DNA from: JAMQPK01 sp035937795
GTDB taxonomy: Bacteria > Acidobacteriota > Vicinamibacteria > Vicinamibacterales > JAMQPK01
DNA: 64,000 nt
Direction: 5' to 3'
NCBI GenBank assembly: GCA_035937795.1
Contig: DASZHO010000109.1
Span: 1-64,000, forward strand
Of the stretch, positions 13,158 to 21,273 are shown piece by piece (the first letter of the stretch is position 1; the number at the start of each line of letters is the position of its first letter). The position numbers and the translations under genes were made by a program. The notes beneath the pieces are model-generated. The model made no database searches. It saw only the letters and a program-made list of their open reading frames with translations, and was not told the origin of the DNA.

Positions 13158-14006
13158 ATGATCGATCGGTTGATGACGGTTTCGCGCCGTGAGTTCCTGG
13201 AAGCGGCCGCCCTGGGAATCGTCGGTCCCGGGTTTGCCGGCGCCGGTCCCGCGATGGCATCGCCCTTCCCGCAGGGTGGCGCGGCGTCGGGTCCCCGGTT
13301 GGCCTCGGTGAAGGCGCTCGTGTTCGACACCTTCGGCACCGTGGTCGATTGGCGCACATCGGTGGCGCTTGAAGTGGAAGCGCTGGCCGGGCGAAAGGGT
13401 CTGAACCTGGACGGGACGAAATTCGCCGACGCCTGGCGTGCCGGGTACGGGCCAAGCATGAACCGCGTCCGCACCGGCGAGTTGCCGTGGACGAAGCTCG
13501 ACGGCCTGCATCGGATGATCCTCGACAGGATCCTGAAGGATTTTGCCGTCACCGGGCTGTCCGAGGCCGAGACCGACGCGCTCAATCGCGCCTGGCATCG
13601 ATTGCGGCCCTGGCCCGACGCGGTCGGCGGGTTGACGCGGCTGAAAAAGAAGTTCATCATCGCGCCCCTCTCGAACGGCAACATCTCGTTGATGACCGAT
13701 CTCGCGAAGCATGCGGGACTGCCGTGGGACTGCATCCTCGGCGCCGAGCTCGTCCGTCACTACAAGCCGGACCGCGAGGTGTACCAGTCCGCTGCCGATA
13801 TTCTCGACCTCACGCCCGCCGACGTGATGATGGTGGCGGCGCATCTGGGCGACCTTCGCGCCGCGAAGGGAGTGGGGTTGAAGACGGCGTTCGTCGCCAG
13901 GCCGCTCGAATACGGACCGGACGGCAAACCCGACCTGAAGCCGGATTCATCGGTCGACGTGTCAGCGAAGGACTTCAACGATCTGGCCGGACAGCTCGGC
14001 GCGTAG
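13158..14006 (+). CDS. Haloacid dehalogenase type II with Tat signal
   Basis: This 282-residue protein has a twin-arginine leader (TVSRREFLEAAALG) and then an L-2-haloacid dehalogenase-type HAD domain. Asp57 is the nucleophile in VFDTFGTVVDWR. LSNGNISLM is motif II, Lys in HYKPDREVY is motif III, and MMVAAHLGDLRAAK is motif IV with the type II-specific AAH. The family converts 2-haloacids to hydroxyacids without a metal and is normally cytoplasmic, so export is odd. AGGAGAAG at 13147-13154 supports the ATG at 13158; longer in-frame upstream sequence overlaps the lipoprotein gene and was rejected. Actual dehalogenase activity is inference from motifs. Confidence 0.9.
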   Translation: MIDRLMTVSRREFLEAAALGIVGPGFAGAGPAMASPFPQGGAASGPRLASVKALVFDTFGTVVDWRTSVALEVEALAGRKGLNLDGTKFADAWRAGYGPSMNRVRTGELPWTKLDGLHRMILDRILKDFAVTGLSEAETDALNRAWHRLRPWPDAVGGLTRLKKKFIIAPLSNGNISLMTDLAKHAGLPWDCILGAELVRHYKPDREVYQSAADILDLTPADVMMVAAHLGDLRAAKGVGLKTAFVARPLEYGPDGKPDLKPDSSVDVSAKDFNDLAGQLGA

Positions 14007-14101
14007 CGCCCCGCTTTCCCGGCGCTGCGTCCGGCTTTCTCGTACGTGCCGGATCGTGTATGGTAACGGCTCGCGTCCAGGATTAGTCCCGGAGGAAATC
14101 T

Positions 14102-14911
14102 ATGAGATCGTGGCTCATCGTCGCATCGGCGGCATTGGCGTGCGTGCTCGCGCAACCTGCGTTCGCTCAGTTGGCGCCGCCGAACGCGACGGGAATCACG
14201 TACGGACACGTGCACCTGAACTCGGCCGATCCGGAGGTGCTCGAGAAGCTCTGGGTCGATCAGTTTGGCGCGGTGCTCTCCACCAAAGGCACACTGACCG
14301 TCGCCAAGCTGCCGGGAATGCTGATCGCCTTTCGCAAGGCGGAGCCGACGGGCACCAACGAAGGCACCGCCATGGATCACTTCGGCCTGAAGGTCCGCGA
14401 CCTCGCGGCGGCCCTGCAGAAATGGCGCGCCGCCGGGTATGAGGTGCAGCGCGAGTTCAAGGGCAGCGAGGGTTTCCCGAACGCGTTCCTGCTCGGTCCG
14501 GACCATCTCAGGTTCGAGCTGCAGGAAGACAAGACGCTCTCTGTTCCCGTCGCCGCCTATCATCTGCACTTCAGGGTACCGAATACAGCGGAGCTGCGCG
14601 ATTGGTACGCCGACACGTTCTCGCTGGAAAAAGGCAAGAGTGGAGCGTTTGAGACCGCGGAGGCGCCCGGTGTCCGCCTCATGTTTCAGAACGCCCCCGC
14701 TCCTCCGGCCGCCGGCACCAAGGGTCGATCGGTGGATCACATCGGGTTCGAGATCAAGAATCTCGAGGCGTTCTGCAAGAAGCTCGAAGCGCGCGGAGTG
14801 AAGTTTGACCAGCCGTACCGGCAGGTGCCCGCGATAGGGCTGAACACCGCGTACATCACCGATCCCTCCGGCGTCTACATCGAGCTGACAGAAGGCTACG
14901 ATAAGTACTGA
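14102..14911 (+). CDS. Exported two-domain VOC (glyoxalase-fold) protein
   Basis: This 269-residue protein has a Sec signal cleaved near PAFAQ. Two vicinal-oxygen-chelate repeats follow. Domain 1 has YGHVHLNSADPEVLEKLW, MDHFGLKVRDL and FELQED. Domain 2 has YHLHFRVPNTAELRDWYAD, VDHIGFEIKNLEAF and YIELTEGY. Conserved His and Glu positions (GHVHLN, HFGL, ELTE) could bind one or two metals. Such proteins include dioxygenases, isomerases and lyases; the substrate is unknown. GGAGG upstream fixes the start. It is followed after 16 bases by an exported propeller, probably on the same transcript. Confidence 0.88.
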   Translation: MRSWLIVASAALACVLAQPAFAQLAPPNATGITYGHVHLNSADPEVLEKLWVDQFGAVLSTKGTLTVAKLPGMLIAFRKAEPTGTNEGTAMDHFGLKVRDLAAALQKWRAAGYEVQREFKGSEGFPNAFLLGPDHLRFELQEDKTLSVPVAAYHLHFRVPNTAELRDWYADTFSLEKGKSGAFETAEAPGVRLMFQNAPAPPAAGTKGRSVDHIGFEIKNLEAFCKKLEARGVKFDQPYRQVPAIGLNTAYITDPSGVYIELTEGYDKY

Positions 14912-14927
14912 ACGCGAGCCGCGCGCG

Positions 14928-16007
14928 ATGAAGAAGGGTTGTATCGGAAGCTGTCTGACGTTATGCCTTGCGTTGCTGGCCGCACCAGCCTCCGGCCAGC
15001 AGCGCGTCCCGGAGATTCCGTTCGAGTCGGTTCCCGATTTCCTCACGCTTCCAGCCGGGATGAATTTCGGCGAGGTCCCGGGCGTCGCCGTCAATTCGAG
15101 GGGCCACGTCTTCGTGTTCACCCGCTCGAACAGCGCCGGCGGGCCGGCGTTCGCCCCAGCCGCGGCACAGCTCCTCGAATTCGGACCGAAGGGCGAGTTT
15201 CTGCGCGAGATAGGCAAGGGCCTTTACGCGTGGTCGTTCGCCCACAGCGTCCGCATCGACAAAGACGACAACATCTGGGCCATCGACAAGGGCTCGGACA
15301 TGATCGTCAAATTCAATCAGGCGGGCCGCGTGCTGATGGTGTTCGGCCGCCGGAAGGAGTCGGCCGACCACGACACCCGGCCGTGGGAAAACGTCGATCC
15401 GCCGCTTCCCGCCGTGGACGGCCTGTTCCGCCAGCCCACCGACGTGGCTTGGGATTCGGCGGGCAACATCTACATCACCGACGGATACATCAATTCGCGC
15501 GTGGCCAAGTACGACAGGAATGGTGACTGGGTGAAATCGTGGGGCGAGAAAGGGACCGCTCCCGGTCAATTCCGGCTGCCTCACGCGATTGCAATCGACC
15601 GCAATGACAATATCTACGTTGGCGATCGCACCAACAGGCGGATCCAGGTCTTCGACACCGAAGGCAGATTTCTTCGCATGTTCACGATTGACGTGCCTCC
15701 CGATCCGGGAACCCGCGCCGTCAACGGCAGCACCCCTACGGGCGCCCGTCTGGCGGCGGTCATCGGCGCGCCCAACGCCCTCTGCATTCCGCCCGGGCCG
15801 GCTCAGGTGATGTTCGTCGGTGAAACGACGTTTCCAGGACGGCTCTTCAAGGTGACGCTCGACGGGAAGGTGCTCGGCGTGATCGGCCGCTCCGGGCGCC
15901 AGCTCAAGCAGTTTTCCGGCGCGCATGCGCTGGCCTGCCCTTCTGAGCATGAAATCTACGCCGCCGAGACGTCAAACTGGCGTGTTCAGAAGCTGATTCT
16001 CAAGTGA
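14928..16007 (+). CDS. Exported NHL-repeat six-bladed beta-propeller
   Basis: This 359-residue protein has a Sec signal ending at ASGQ. NHL-type blades then follow, including VPGVAVNSRGHVFVF, AHSVRIDKDDNIWAIDKG, QPTDVAWDSAGNIYITDG, LPHAIAIDRNDNIYVGDRTN and the C-terminal HEIYAAETSNWRVQKL. Regularly spaced D-G/N-D turns and R-I-Q-V-F strands support a closed six-blade propeller like the lyase domain of alpha-amidating enzymes. It is a paralogue of the protein at 8120-9145. It ends 16 bases from the convergent TonB receptor with no terminator between. Its role is probably periplasmic ligand binding or hydrolysis; the substrate is not deducible. Confidence 0.85.
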   Translation: MKKGCIGSCLTLCLALLAAPASGQQRVPEIPFESVPDFLTLPAGMNFGEVPGVAVNSRGHVFVFTRSNSAGGPAFAPAAAQLLEFGPKGEFLREIGKGLYAWSFAHSVRIDKDDNIWAIDKGSDMIVKFNQAGRVLMVFGRRKESADHDTRPWENVDPPLPAVDGLFRQPTDVAWDSAGNIYITDGYINSRVAKYDRNGDWVKSWGEKGTAPGQFRLPHAIAIDRNDNIYVGDRTNRRIQVFDTEGRFLRMFTIDVPPDPGTRAVNGSTPTGARLAAVIGAPNALCIPPGPAQVMFVGETTFPGRLFKVTLDGKVLGVIGRSGRQLKQFSGAHALACPSEHEIYAAETSNWRVQKLILK

Positions 16008-16023
16008 CGATTCCGCCGCCGCG

Positions 16024-18933
16024 TTAGAAGCTGAAGCTCATCCCCAACCGCGCCACCCGCGGTGTCGAGATCGTCGTGATGCGGCCGTACTGCTGCCCCG
16101 ATGACAACGTGACCGCATACGCAGAAGAATTGTTCGTGGCATTCAGGATCTCGGCGCTGAACCGGTACCGCTGTTTGCCCGTCCGCAGTTCCCTGGCGAT
16201 CCGCAGGTTCAAATTCTCCCGCGCAGGGCCCTTCGTTGTCATGTCCTCGACGCGCAGCGCCAAGCTTCCCGAGTTCGGCAGATTGTAAGTCGAGGTGCGC
16301 GCTCCGAGCAGACCGTTCTGCACGGTGAGCTGAGCCGACACGTCGAACTGCCACGGCAGATCGTAGCTGCCCGAGACGCGTGCCTGCCAGGGCGCGCTCG
16401 TGTCGAGGTTGAAATACTCGAGGTTCGGGTTGGTGGGCACGCCGTTCACGAACTGGTGGTTCTCGGTCACGCTGTAACTGACGATCGCGTTCCATCGTCC
16501 TGTCGCCCGCTTGGTCATCGTGACTTCATAGGTGCGGAAGGTGTCGGCGTAGTTCGCCGGCCGGTTGATATAGCGCGTTTGCGAAAACTGCCCGGCACGA
16601 TAGGCGGGGTCGAGGTCGTAAATCGTGATCGCGTTGCCCGCCGTGTTCGTGAGGCTCGGCGTTACGTTCGGGCCGGCGTCATACACGGTGCGCGGCAGGT
16701 TCCACGCGCCGTAAGGGATCAAGTACGGCACCTGTTGCCACAGGTTCAAATTCTGCGCGTAGCTCACGCCCGCACGCATCGCGAGGTTCGGCATCAGCTC
16801 CTTCTCGACGAACAACTGGTACTCACGGGTGAACTGTTCCTTGAGATCCGGATTGACCGCGGTATTCGGCAGCTTGGCCGGCCCTCCGTTGGCGCCGCCG
16901 GCGATCGAGAGGTAGTCCCCACCGTTCGGATCGAGATTCACAGTGCCCGGAACGTAGTCACAGTTGTACCCGTTCGCGTCCCAGAGCCCGTTGGTCTGCG
17001 CTTGCGGACCGCACGGTCCGGACCATTTATAGGTCGTGATGGTCGCCACGTTCAGGTTGTAGGCCGCGGCATAGTCGTCGCCTGGAGTGTTGTTGTAGCG
17101 GCCGAACGATCCCTTTATCACCGTTTTGCCGCTGCCGGTGATGTCCCAGACCATCCCGACGCGAGCCGCGAGGTTGCGCCACGTGCCGGCATCGACCCGC
17201 GGCTGCGTCAGCTGAGAGCCCCTGGCAGGGCTGACGGAGAGATCCCACGGCGTGCCGAATGGACCGGCCGGCTTCGTCTGCTCGGGCACCCAGGAGTGGA
17301 AGCTGTCAAACCGCAAGCCGACATTCATCGTCAGGCGCTGGCCCAGACGCCACGTGTCCTGCGTGAACGCGCCGCCTTCGGTGAGCTTCTGCAGGTTCGA
17401 GGCGAGCGGGTAGTTGTACACCTTGATCTGAACCGGGACGCCCTGATTGAAGACGAGCTGATAGTTGCCGTGGTTGCCGTACGGCTCGTTGGTTCCCGTG
17501 AACTGGAACATCCACGTCGTCCCGACCTTGATCTCGTGACGTCCAAGGATGCTGCGGTCGGGCAGATACGACAGCGACCCGCCGACCTGCGGGCTCTGGC
17601 GTGTGCGCCGATCCTGTCCGAGCGTCGGCCCGGCGTTGATATTGGTGGCCTGATCGATGCTGTTTGGACGGCCTTGATCGGGTTTCGCGTAGTAGTTCGC
17701 GTGGTACCCGTGATGACCGGCGAGGATGTTGTAGAAGATGTGGGCTGTCGGCATCCCCTGCAATTCGAATTTGTATTCCGCCGCCGGTTCAGAGAATCTC
17801 ACCGTGCTGTAATACGGCGTCGTCGAGCTCGCGTTTCGGTCGGGAAAGATCTGCGGGTACTTCGTGTAGAACCCGATCAGCTTGTACTTCGGCGTGAGCT
17901 GCAGGGTGGACTTGAACGTGAAGTTCTGCTGCCGGACGTAGGAGTTGCCGGGCGTGTGATCGGGCAACAGATAACCAAGGGCTGTCCGCCGGGTTCGGTT
18001 GAGATGGTAGGCGCCGAAGAACCACCACTTGTTCTTCTGAATGGGTCCGCCGACGCTGTCGGTGACATCGAGCGCCGTCAAGATCAACTGTGGATTGGTC
18101 GTGCCCTGCGATCGGATCAGCGGCGTCAGGTTGTTGCCCTCGAGCTTGCTGTCTTCGACCGACGCTTCGTGGCGGCCGCTGAACAGGTTGCCGCCCGATT
18201 TGATGACCGCATTCAAGCCGACGCCCGGCAACGCCTTCTCCGCGTCGCCGCCAAAGGTCGTGATCTGAAAATCCTCGATCGCCGTGAAGTCGTAGTTGGT
18301 TTCTACCTGGATGCTGCTGCGGCGGGTGTTGATGCCTTCGATGAGCGGGGTCGACTGGCCGCTCAATCCGTACGCGACAAATGTGGCCGTACCGACGTTG
18401 CCGCCGCCGAGATCGGGCGCACCCGACTGCACGCCGGGCGCGACCGCCAGCACCGCCGGCATGACGCGCGTCACCGGCAGCCTGTCGGCAAGAACCGCCG
18501 CCGGCACGCTGACCGACGTGGTCGCCGACGTGAGGTCGACCACCGGGCTTGCCCCGGACACGGTGACTGTTTCCTCGACCGTGCCGATGTGAAGCTGAAT
18601 ATTGACGGTGGCGTTGAAGCCCGCGGGCAGCTGCAATCCTTCACGCACGAGCGTCTGGAACCCGGTGAGCTCCAGCGTCAGTTTGTAGATACCGACCGGC
18701 AGTTGGTCGAACCGATATTGGCCGGCGGTGTCGCTCACCTTCGTCTGCTCGACGAGCAGCGCCGGGCTGGACAGCGTCACCGTGACTCCGGGAAGGGCCG
18801 CATCCGACTGATCCGTCACGATGCCGTGGATGTTGCCGTATTGTCCCTGCGCGTGAGCCGCAGCGGGCGCCGCAATCACCCCGAGAAGCGCGATGAGGAA
18901 CAACGCCAGACGCGTAGTAACACGTGGACGCAT
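16024..18933 (-). CDS. Oar-like TonB-dependent outer-membrane receptor
   Basis: This 969-residue protein has a Sec signal ending at AHAQ. A carboxypeptidase-regulatory-like domain covers about residues 30-110 (GNIHGIVTDQSDAALPGVTV, GQYRFDQLPVGIYKLTLELT). The linker EETVTVSGASPVVDL leads to a plug domain, then a large beta-barrel ending in Phe (LGMSFSF), the usual outer-membrane assembly signal. Import of a bulky ligand or adhesion is inferred; no SusD homologue or TonB-ExbBD lies nearby. It is the most divergent of four such receptors in the window and lacks the DGIAQDNEIGP block. AAGGAGG precedes the ATG. Promoter and leader hairpin candidates are at 18956-19024. Confidence 0.92.
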   Translation of the reverse strand: MRPRVTTRLALFLIALLGVIAAPAAAHAQGQYGNIHGIVTDQSDAALPGVTVTLSSPALLVEQTKVSDTAGQYRFDQLPVGIYKLTLELTGFQTLVREGLQLPAGFNATVNIQLHIGTVEETVTVSGASPVVDLTSATTSVSVPAAVLADRLPVTRVMPAVLAVAPGVQSGAPDLGGGNVGTATFVAYGLSGQSTPLIEGINTRRSSIQVETNYDFTAIEDFQITTFGGDAEKALPGVGLNAVIKSGGNLFSGRHEASVEDSKLEGNNLTPLIRSQGTTNPQLILTALDVTDSVGGPIQKNKWWFFGAYHLNRTRRTALGYLLPDHTPGNSYVRQQNFTFKSTLQLTPKYKLIGFYTKYPQIFPDRNASSTTPYYSTVRFSEPAAEYKFELQGMPTAHIFYNILAGHHGYHANYYAKPDQGRPNSIDQATNINAGPTLGQDRRTRQSPQVGGSLSYLPDRSILGRHEIKVGTTWMFQFTGTNEPYGNHGNYQLVFNQGVPVQIKVYNYPLASNLQKLTEGGAFTQDTWRLGQRLTMNVGLRFDSFHSWVPEQTKPAGPFGTPWDLSVSPARGSQLTQPRVDAGTWRNLAARVGMVWDITGSGKTVIKGSFGRYNNTPGDDYAAAYNLNVATITTYKWSGPCGPQAQTNGLWDANGYNCDYVPGTVNLDPNGGDYLSIAGGANGGPAKLPNTAVNPDLKEQFTREYQLFVEKELMPNLAMRAGVSYAQNLNLWQQVPYLIPYGAWNLPRTVYDAGPNVTPSLTNTAGNAITIYDLDPAYRAGQFSQTRYINRPANYADTFRTYEVTMTKRATGRWNAIVSYSVTENHQFVNGVPTNPNLEYFNLDTSAPWQARVSGSYDLPWQFDVSAQLTVQNGLLGARTSTYNLPNSGSLALRVEDMTTKGPARENLNLRIARELRTGKQRYRFSAEILNATNNSSAYAVTLSSGQQYGRITTISTPRVARLGMSFSF

Positions 18934-18955
18934 AGGCCCCTCCTTCTGGAAGCGC

Positions 18956-18970
18956 GCGGGTGAAACCCGC
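18956..18970 (-). promoter_or_regulatory. Leader hairpin of the TonB receptor mRNA
   Basis: A perfect six-bp inverted repeat (GCGGGT-GAA-ACCCGC on the plus strand) lies just upstream of the ribosome site in the presumed leader. It could affect translation or stability, but is short enough to arise by chance in GC-rich DNA. Confidence 0.3.
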
Positions 18971-18995
18971 AGGGATATCCTGGAGCAATGACGTC

Positions 18996-19024
18996 AGGCT
19001 AGACCAAGCTCCAGCTGATCTCAA
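18996..19024 (-). promoter_or_regulatory. Candidate sigma-70-type promoter for the TonB receptor
   Basis: On the minus strand TTGAGA (19024-19019) and TAGCCT (19001-18996) are separated by 17 bases. The -35 matches consensus at five positions and the -10 at three. It is 62 bases upstream of the receptor ATG. Confidence 0.35.
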
Positions 19025-19076
19025 GGAGATTCCATGGGATTCCATGCAATCATGCCGAGGGTCGCCCTGCTGCCTG

Positions 19077-19556
19077 ATGCGCTTCAAGACTTCCTTCACG
19101 GTTCGGGTCCAGTCGTCGGACCCGCGCTCGACCGGACCGGCACCTCTCGCCGGAGAGACCGAAAAACTGTTCCAACCGGCGGCCGGTCGTTATCAAGGGC
19201 GGCTGTCGAAAGCGGCTGTGAGCGCAGTGGCGGGAGCGTTGCTCTCGGGTCTGTCTCTTCTTGTACCCGAGGCGCTCCTGAAGTGGGTGGCGATTCCCGG
19301 CGTGGGCCTCATCGGGCTTTCGCTGCTCCTGTTCTTCACCCTGCCGGCACTATCGTGCCCCTCGTGCGGGAAGGAAACGGGCAACGGCTTTGGCACGTTC
19401 TGTCCGGCCTGTGGGAGCGGCAACCTGCAGGTCAACCGGCTGTGGGGGACACGCTGCGACGCCTGCGGCCGAAGTCTGGGGAGCTACAAGTACCGGAACT
19501 ATCCTGTCCGCTATTGCACGCATTGCGGCACGCTGTTGCATGCGGCCGGGGTGTGA
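19077..19556 (+). CDS. Membrane protein with C-terminal double zinc ribbon
   Basis: This protein has about 159 residues. After a polar N-terminus come two membrane helices (AAVSAVAGALLSGLSLLV and WVAIPGVGLIGLSLLLFF). Four CxxC knuckles follow: CPSCGKE, CPACGSG, CDACGRS and CTHCGTL. These would form two zinc ribbons on the cytoplasmic or periplasmic face. The start is uncertain. ATG 19077 gives MRFKTSFTVRVQSS; ATG 19044 adds 11 residues. The only good Shine-Dalgarno (AAGGAG at 19023) is 15 bases before 19044. The function is unknown; such ribbons usually mediate protein or RNA contacts. Confidence 0.7.
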   Translation: MRFKTSFTVRVQSSDPRSTGPAPLAGETEKLFQPAAGRYQGRLSKAAVSAVAGALLSGLSLLVPEALLKWVAIPGVGLIGLSLLLFFTLPALSCPSCGKETGNGFGTFCPACGSGNLQVNRLWGTRCDACGRSLGSYKYRNYPVRYCTHCGTLLHAAGV

Positions 19557-19565
19557 GGTGCGGCC

Positions 19566-19600
19566 CCCGCGGGTGGTCCGTTCTGCCGGCCGCCCGCGGG
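19566..19600. terminator. GC hairpin between convergent genes
   Basis: CCCGCGGGTGG (19566-19576) pairs with CCGCCCGCGGG (19590-19600), with one G-U pair, between the stops of two convergent genes. There is no T-run on either side, so a bidirectional terminator role is tentative. Confidence 0.4.
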
Positions 19601-19632
19601 AGCGCCGCCGTTGACGTGGGCGACTCGTCCAG

Positions 19633-20148
19633 CTACGCGCGGGCCGCGCCGGCGCGCATCGCCGCTGACTCCTCGCGGTTCGGGCCATACAGGCCGGGCG
19701 CCTGGCCACCTGCCAGCCGGCACATCAGCGTCAGCTGACCACGGTGATGAATGCCGTGGGAAATAATCATCCCCCACAAGATGTCGCGAATCGGCGTCGG
19801 TCCCCCGAAGAAGGGGACCTCGCGATCGAGATCCTCGGGCTTCAACTTGCGGATTCGCGCCACCGCTTCCGCGTGAATCCGCGCGTAGCCGGGCCCGAGC
19901 GCCTCTACCGTACGAGGGCGCTCGATGTTGGGCGGCTTCATCCCCAGGTCGAATTTCCCCGCCTCGATGCCGTAGCTCATGTAGGCGTCGCCTTCCGCCA
20001 GGTGCCACGCCAGTTCGCCGAGCGATCGGCCGCCGGGATCGGGCCGGAAATCATACTGGCCAGGCGGTAGCGCTTGCAGCAGCTTCAGCGTACTTGCCGC
20101 CTCTCGATCCCATGTATTCAGGAACATCTCCAATTCGCTCATCGCCAT
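19633..20148 (-). CDS. DinB family protein
   Basis: This 171-residue four-helix-bundle protein belongs to the DinB/YfiT-like superfamily. The three metal-binding His positions are visible: the first in LAWHLAEGDAY, and the pair in ISHGIHHRGQLTLM. The family includes thiol S-transferases and metal-dependent hydrolases that use bacillithiol, mycothiol or related thiols. The start at 20148 is chosen because GGAGGA lies eight bases upstream; a much longer in-frame extension overlaps the divergent VOC gene and was rejected. It is one of three DinB-like genes in the window (others at 33186 and 52081). The substrate is unknown. Confidence 0.88.
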   Translation of the reverse strand: MAMSELEMFLNTWDREAASTLKLLQALPPGQYDFRPDPGGRSLGELAWHLAEGDAYMSYGIEAGKFDLGMKPPNIERPRTVEALGPGYARIHAEAVARIRKLKPEDLDREVPFFGGPTPIRDILWGMIISHGIHHRGQLTLMCRLAGGQAPGLYGPNREESAAMRAGAARA

Positions 20149-20199
20149 GAAAATTTCCTCCACAACCTGCCATACTACTACCAACATCCGGCTGTCGTC

Positions 20200-20565
20200 A
20201 TGCCTCCAACGCTGAAGAACGGCAAGATCTGTTACATCGAGATTCCCTGTGTCGACATCTATCGCTCCGCCGAATTTTACGCCAAGGTCTTCGGCTGGAA
20301 AATCAGGGAGCGAGGCGACGGCCGGACCGCCTTCGACGACACGACCGGGCAAGTGAGCGGCACGTGGGTGCTTGGCCGGACCGCCTGGTCGGAGCCGGGC
20401 CTGCTCGTCTACATCATGGTCGACAGCGTGGGCAAGACCCTCGACGCCGTCGTAGCGCACGGCGGCTCCCTCGTACAGCCGGTCGGCGCGGATTCGCCGG
20501 AGATAACCGCCAGGTTCCGCGATCCCGCGGGAAACGTCATCGGCCTGTACCAGGATCGCGGCTGA
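20200..20565 (+). CDS. VOC family protein (single domain)
   Basis: This 121-residue protein has one glyoxalase/bleomycin-resistance-like domain: YIEIPCVDIYRSAEFYAKVF at the start, VYIMVDSVGKTLDAVVAHGG in the middle and FRDPAGNVIGLYQD at the end. These are the classic betaalphabetabetabeta landmarks. It would act as a dimer. The ATG at 20200 is preferred over longer in-frame starts that would overlap the divergent DinB gene. Its neighbours are divergent DinB (51-base spacer) and convergent pssA (15 bases between stops). Ligand and reaction are unknown. Confidence 0.87.
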   Translation: MPPTLKNGKICYIEIPCVDIYRSAEFYAKVFGWKIRERGDGRTAFDDTTGQVSGTWVLGRTAWSEPGLLVYIMVDSVGKTLDAVVAHGGSLVQPVGADSPEITARFRDPAGNVIGLYQDRG

Positions 20566-20580
20566 AGGCGGCAATCGGTT

Positions 20581-21207
20581 TCATGGCTTCGGAATCCTGA
20601 GCGTCGCGCTGATCATCGCGCTTCCGCTCAGGCCGTACACGAGCGTCAACGGGTGGAGGATCGCCGGCCAGAGCCTGTAGACTCCGAACCAGATCTGCTC
20701 GCCGGTCCGCCCCAGCATGACCGCGAGGCCGAGCAGGGCCACAATGATGATGCTGGTCGGAATCGGCGTCCCTTCGAAGTACTTCACCTTCCCTGTCTCG
20801 CTGTCGGCGAGGGCCGGCGCGGTCACGTTGAAGCGCGCCAGCCGGCTGACGCCGCAAATCACGAAGTACGTCAGGATGAGCATGTCCCATCCGCCTCGCA
20901 ATCCAAGCGTGAATCCGAGCACGGCGGGCGCGACGCCGAACGAAATCACATCGGCCAGCGAGTCCAGGTCGGCGCCGAGAACCGACTGGCGGCCCCTGTT
21001 CGCCCGCGCGACATAGCCGTCCAGGACATCGCATACCAGCGCCAGCGGCAGCAGAATGAAGGCGGTCCAGAGAAACCGGCGGTTGTCCGCCGCGATGTAA
21101 TCAAGGCACAGGAAAATAGCGATCGTCCCGCAAGCCGCGTTGCCGATGGTCAACGCGTCGGCGGGTGTGTAAGACCGCAGCATCGACATGTGGCGCGGAG
21201 AGCTCAT
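20581..21207 (-). CDS. pssA: CDP-diacylglycerol-serine O-phosphatidyltransferase
   Basis: This 208-residue inner-membrane enzyme belongs to the CDP-alcohol phosphatidyltransferase family, type II phosphatidylserine synthase. The catalytic motif lies at residues 63-86: D63-G-Y-V-A-R68, then G78, LDSLAD with Asp82 and Asp86. Nine residues rather than the usual eight separate AR from G. About six to seven membrane helices surround it, with VSRLARFNV and GTPIPTS typical of PssA. It makes phosphatidylserine, the precursor of phosphatidylethanolamine. ATG 21207 is chosen over an upstream ATG because the family N-terminus fits, and a TAAGAT -10-like hexamer lies 13 bases upstream. No decarboxylase gene is adjacent. 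Confidence 0.88.
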   Translation of the reverse strand: MSSPRHMSMLRSYTPADALTIGNAACGTIAIFLCLDYIAADNRRFLWTAFILLPLALVCDVLDGYVARANRGRQSVLGADLDSLADVISFGVAPAVLGFTLGLRGGWDMLILTYFVICGVSRLARFNVTAPALADSETGKVKYFEGTPIPTSIIIVALLGLAVMLGRTGEQIWFGVYRLWPAILHPLTLVYGLSGSAMISATLRIPKP

Positions 21208-21273
21208 GGCTTCACTTCTAATCTTAACGTGACGCACTCGAACGTCTGAGATAGCATCCGCGGGGTCCGGCGT

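Noticed and set aside
16456..18963. 835-codon plus-strand frame antisense to the TonB receptor, and similar frames at 39897-41687 (minus), 48086-50092 (plus) and 28494-30014 (minus)
   Set aside because: All mirror well-supported genes on the other strand; translations are Arg/Val/His-rich with no recognisable motif or ribosome site.
20149..20574. Extension of the DinB gene upstream to 20574
   Set aside because: It runs antisense through the VOC gene; the ATG at 20148 has GGAGGA at proper spacing.
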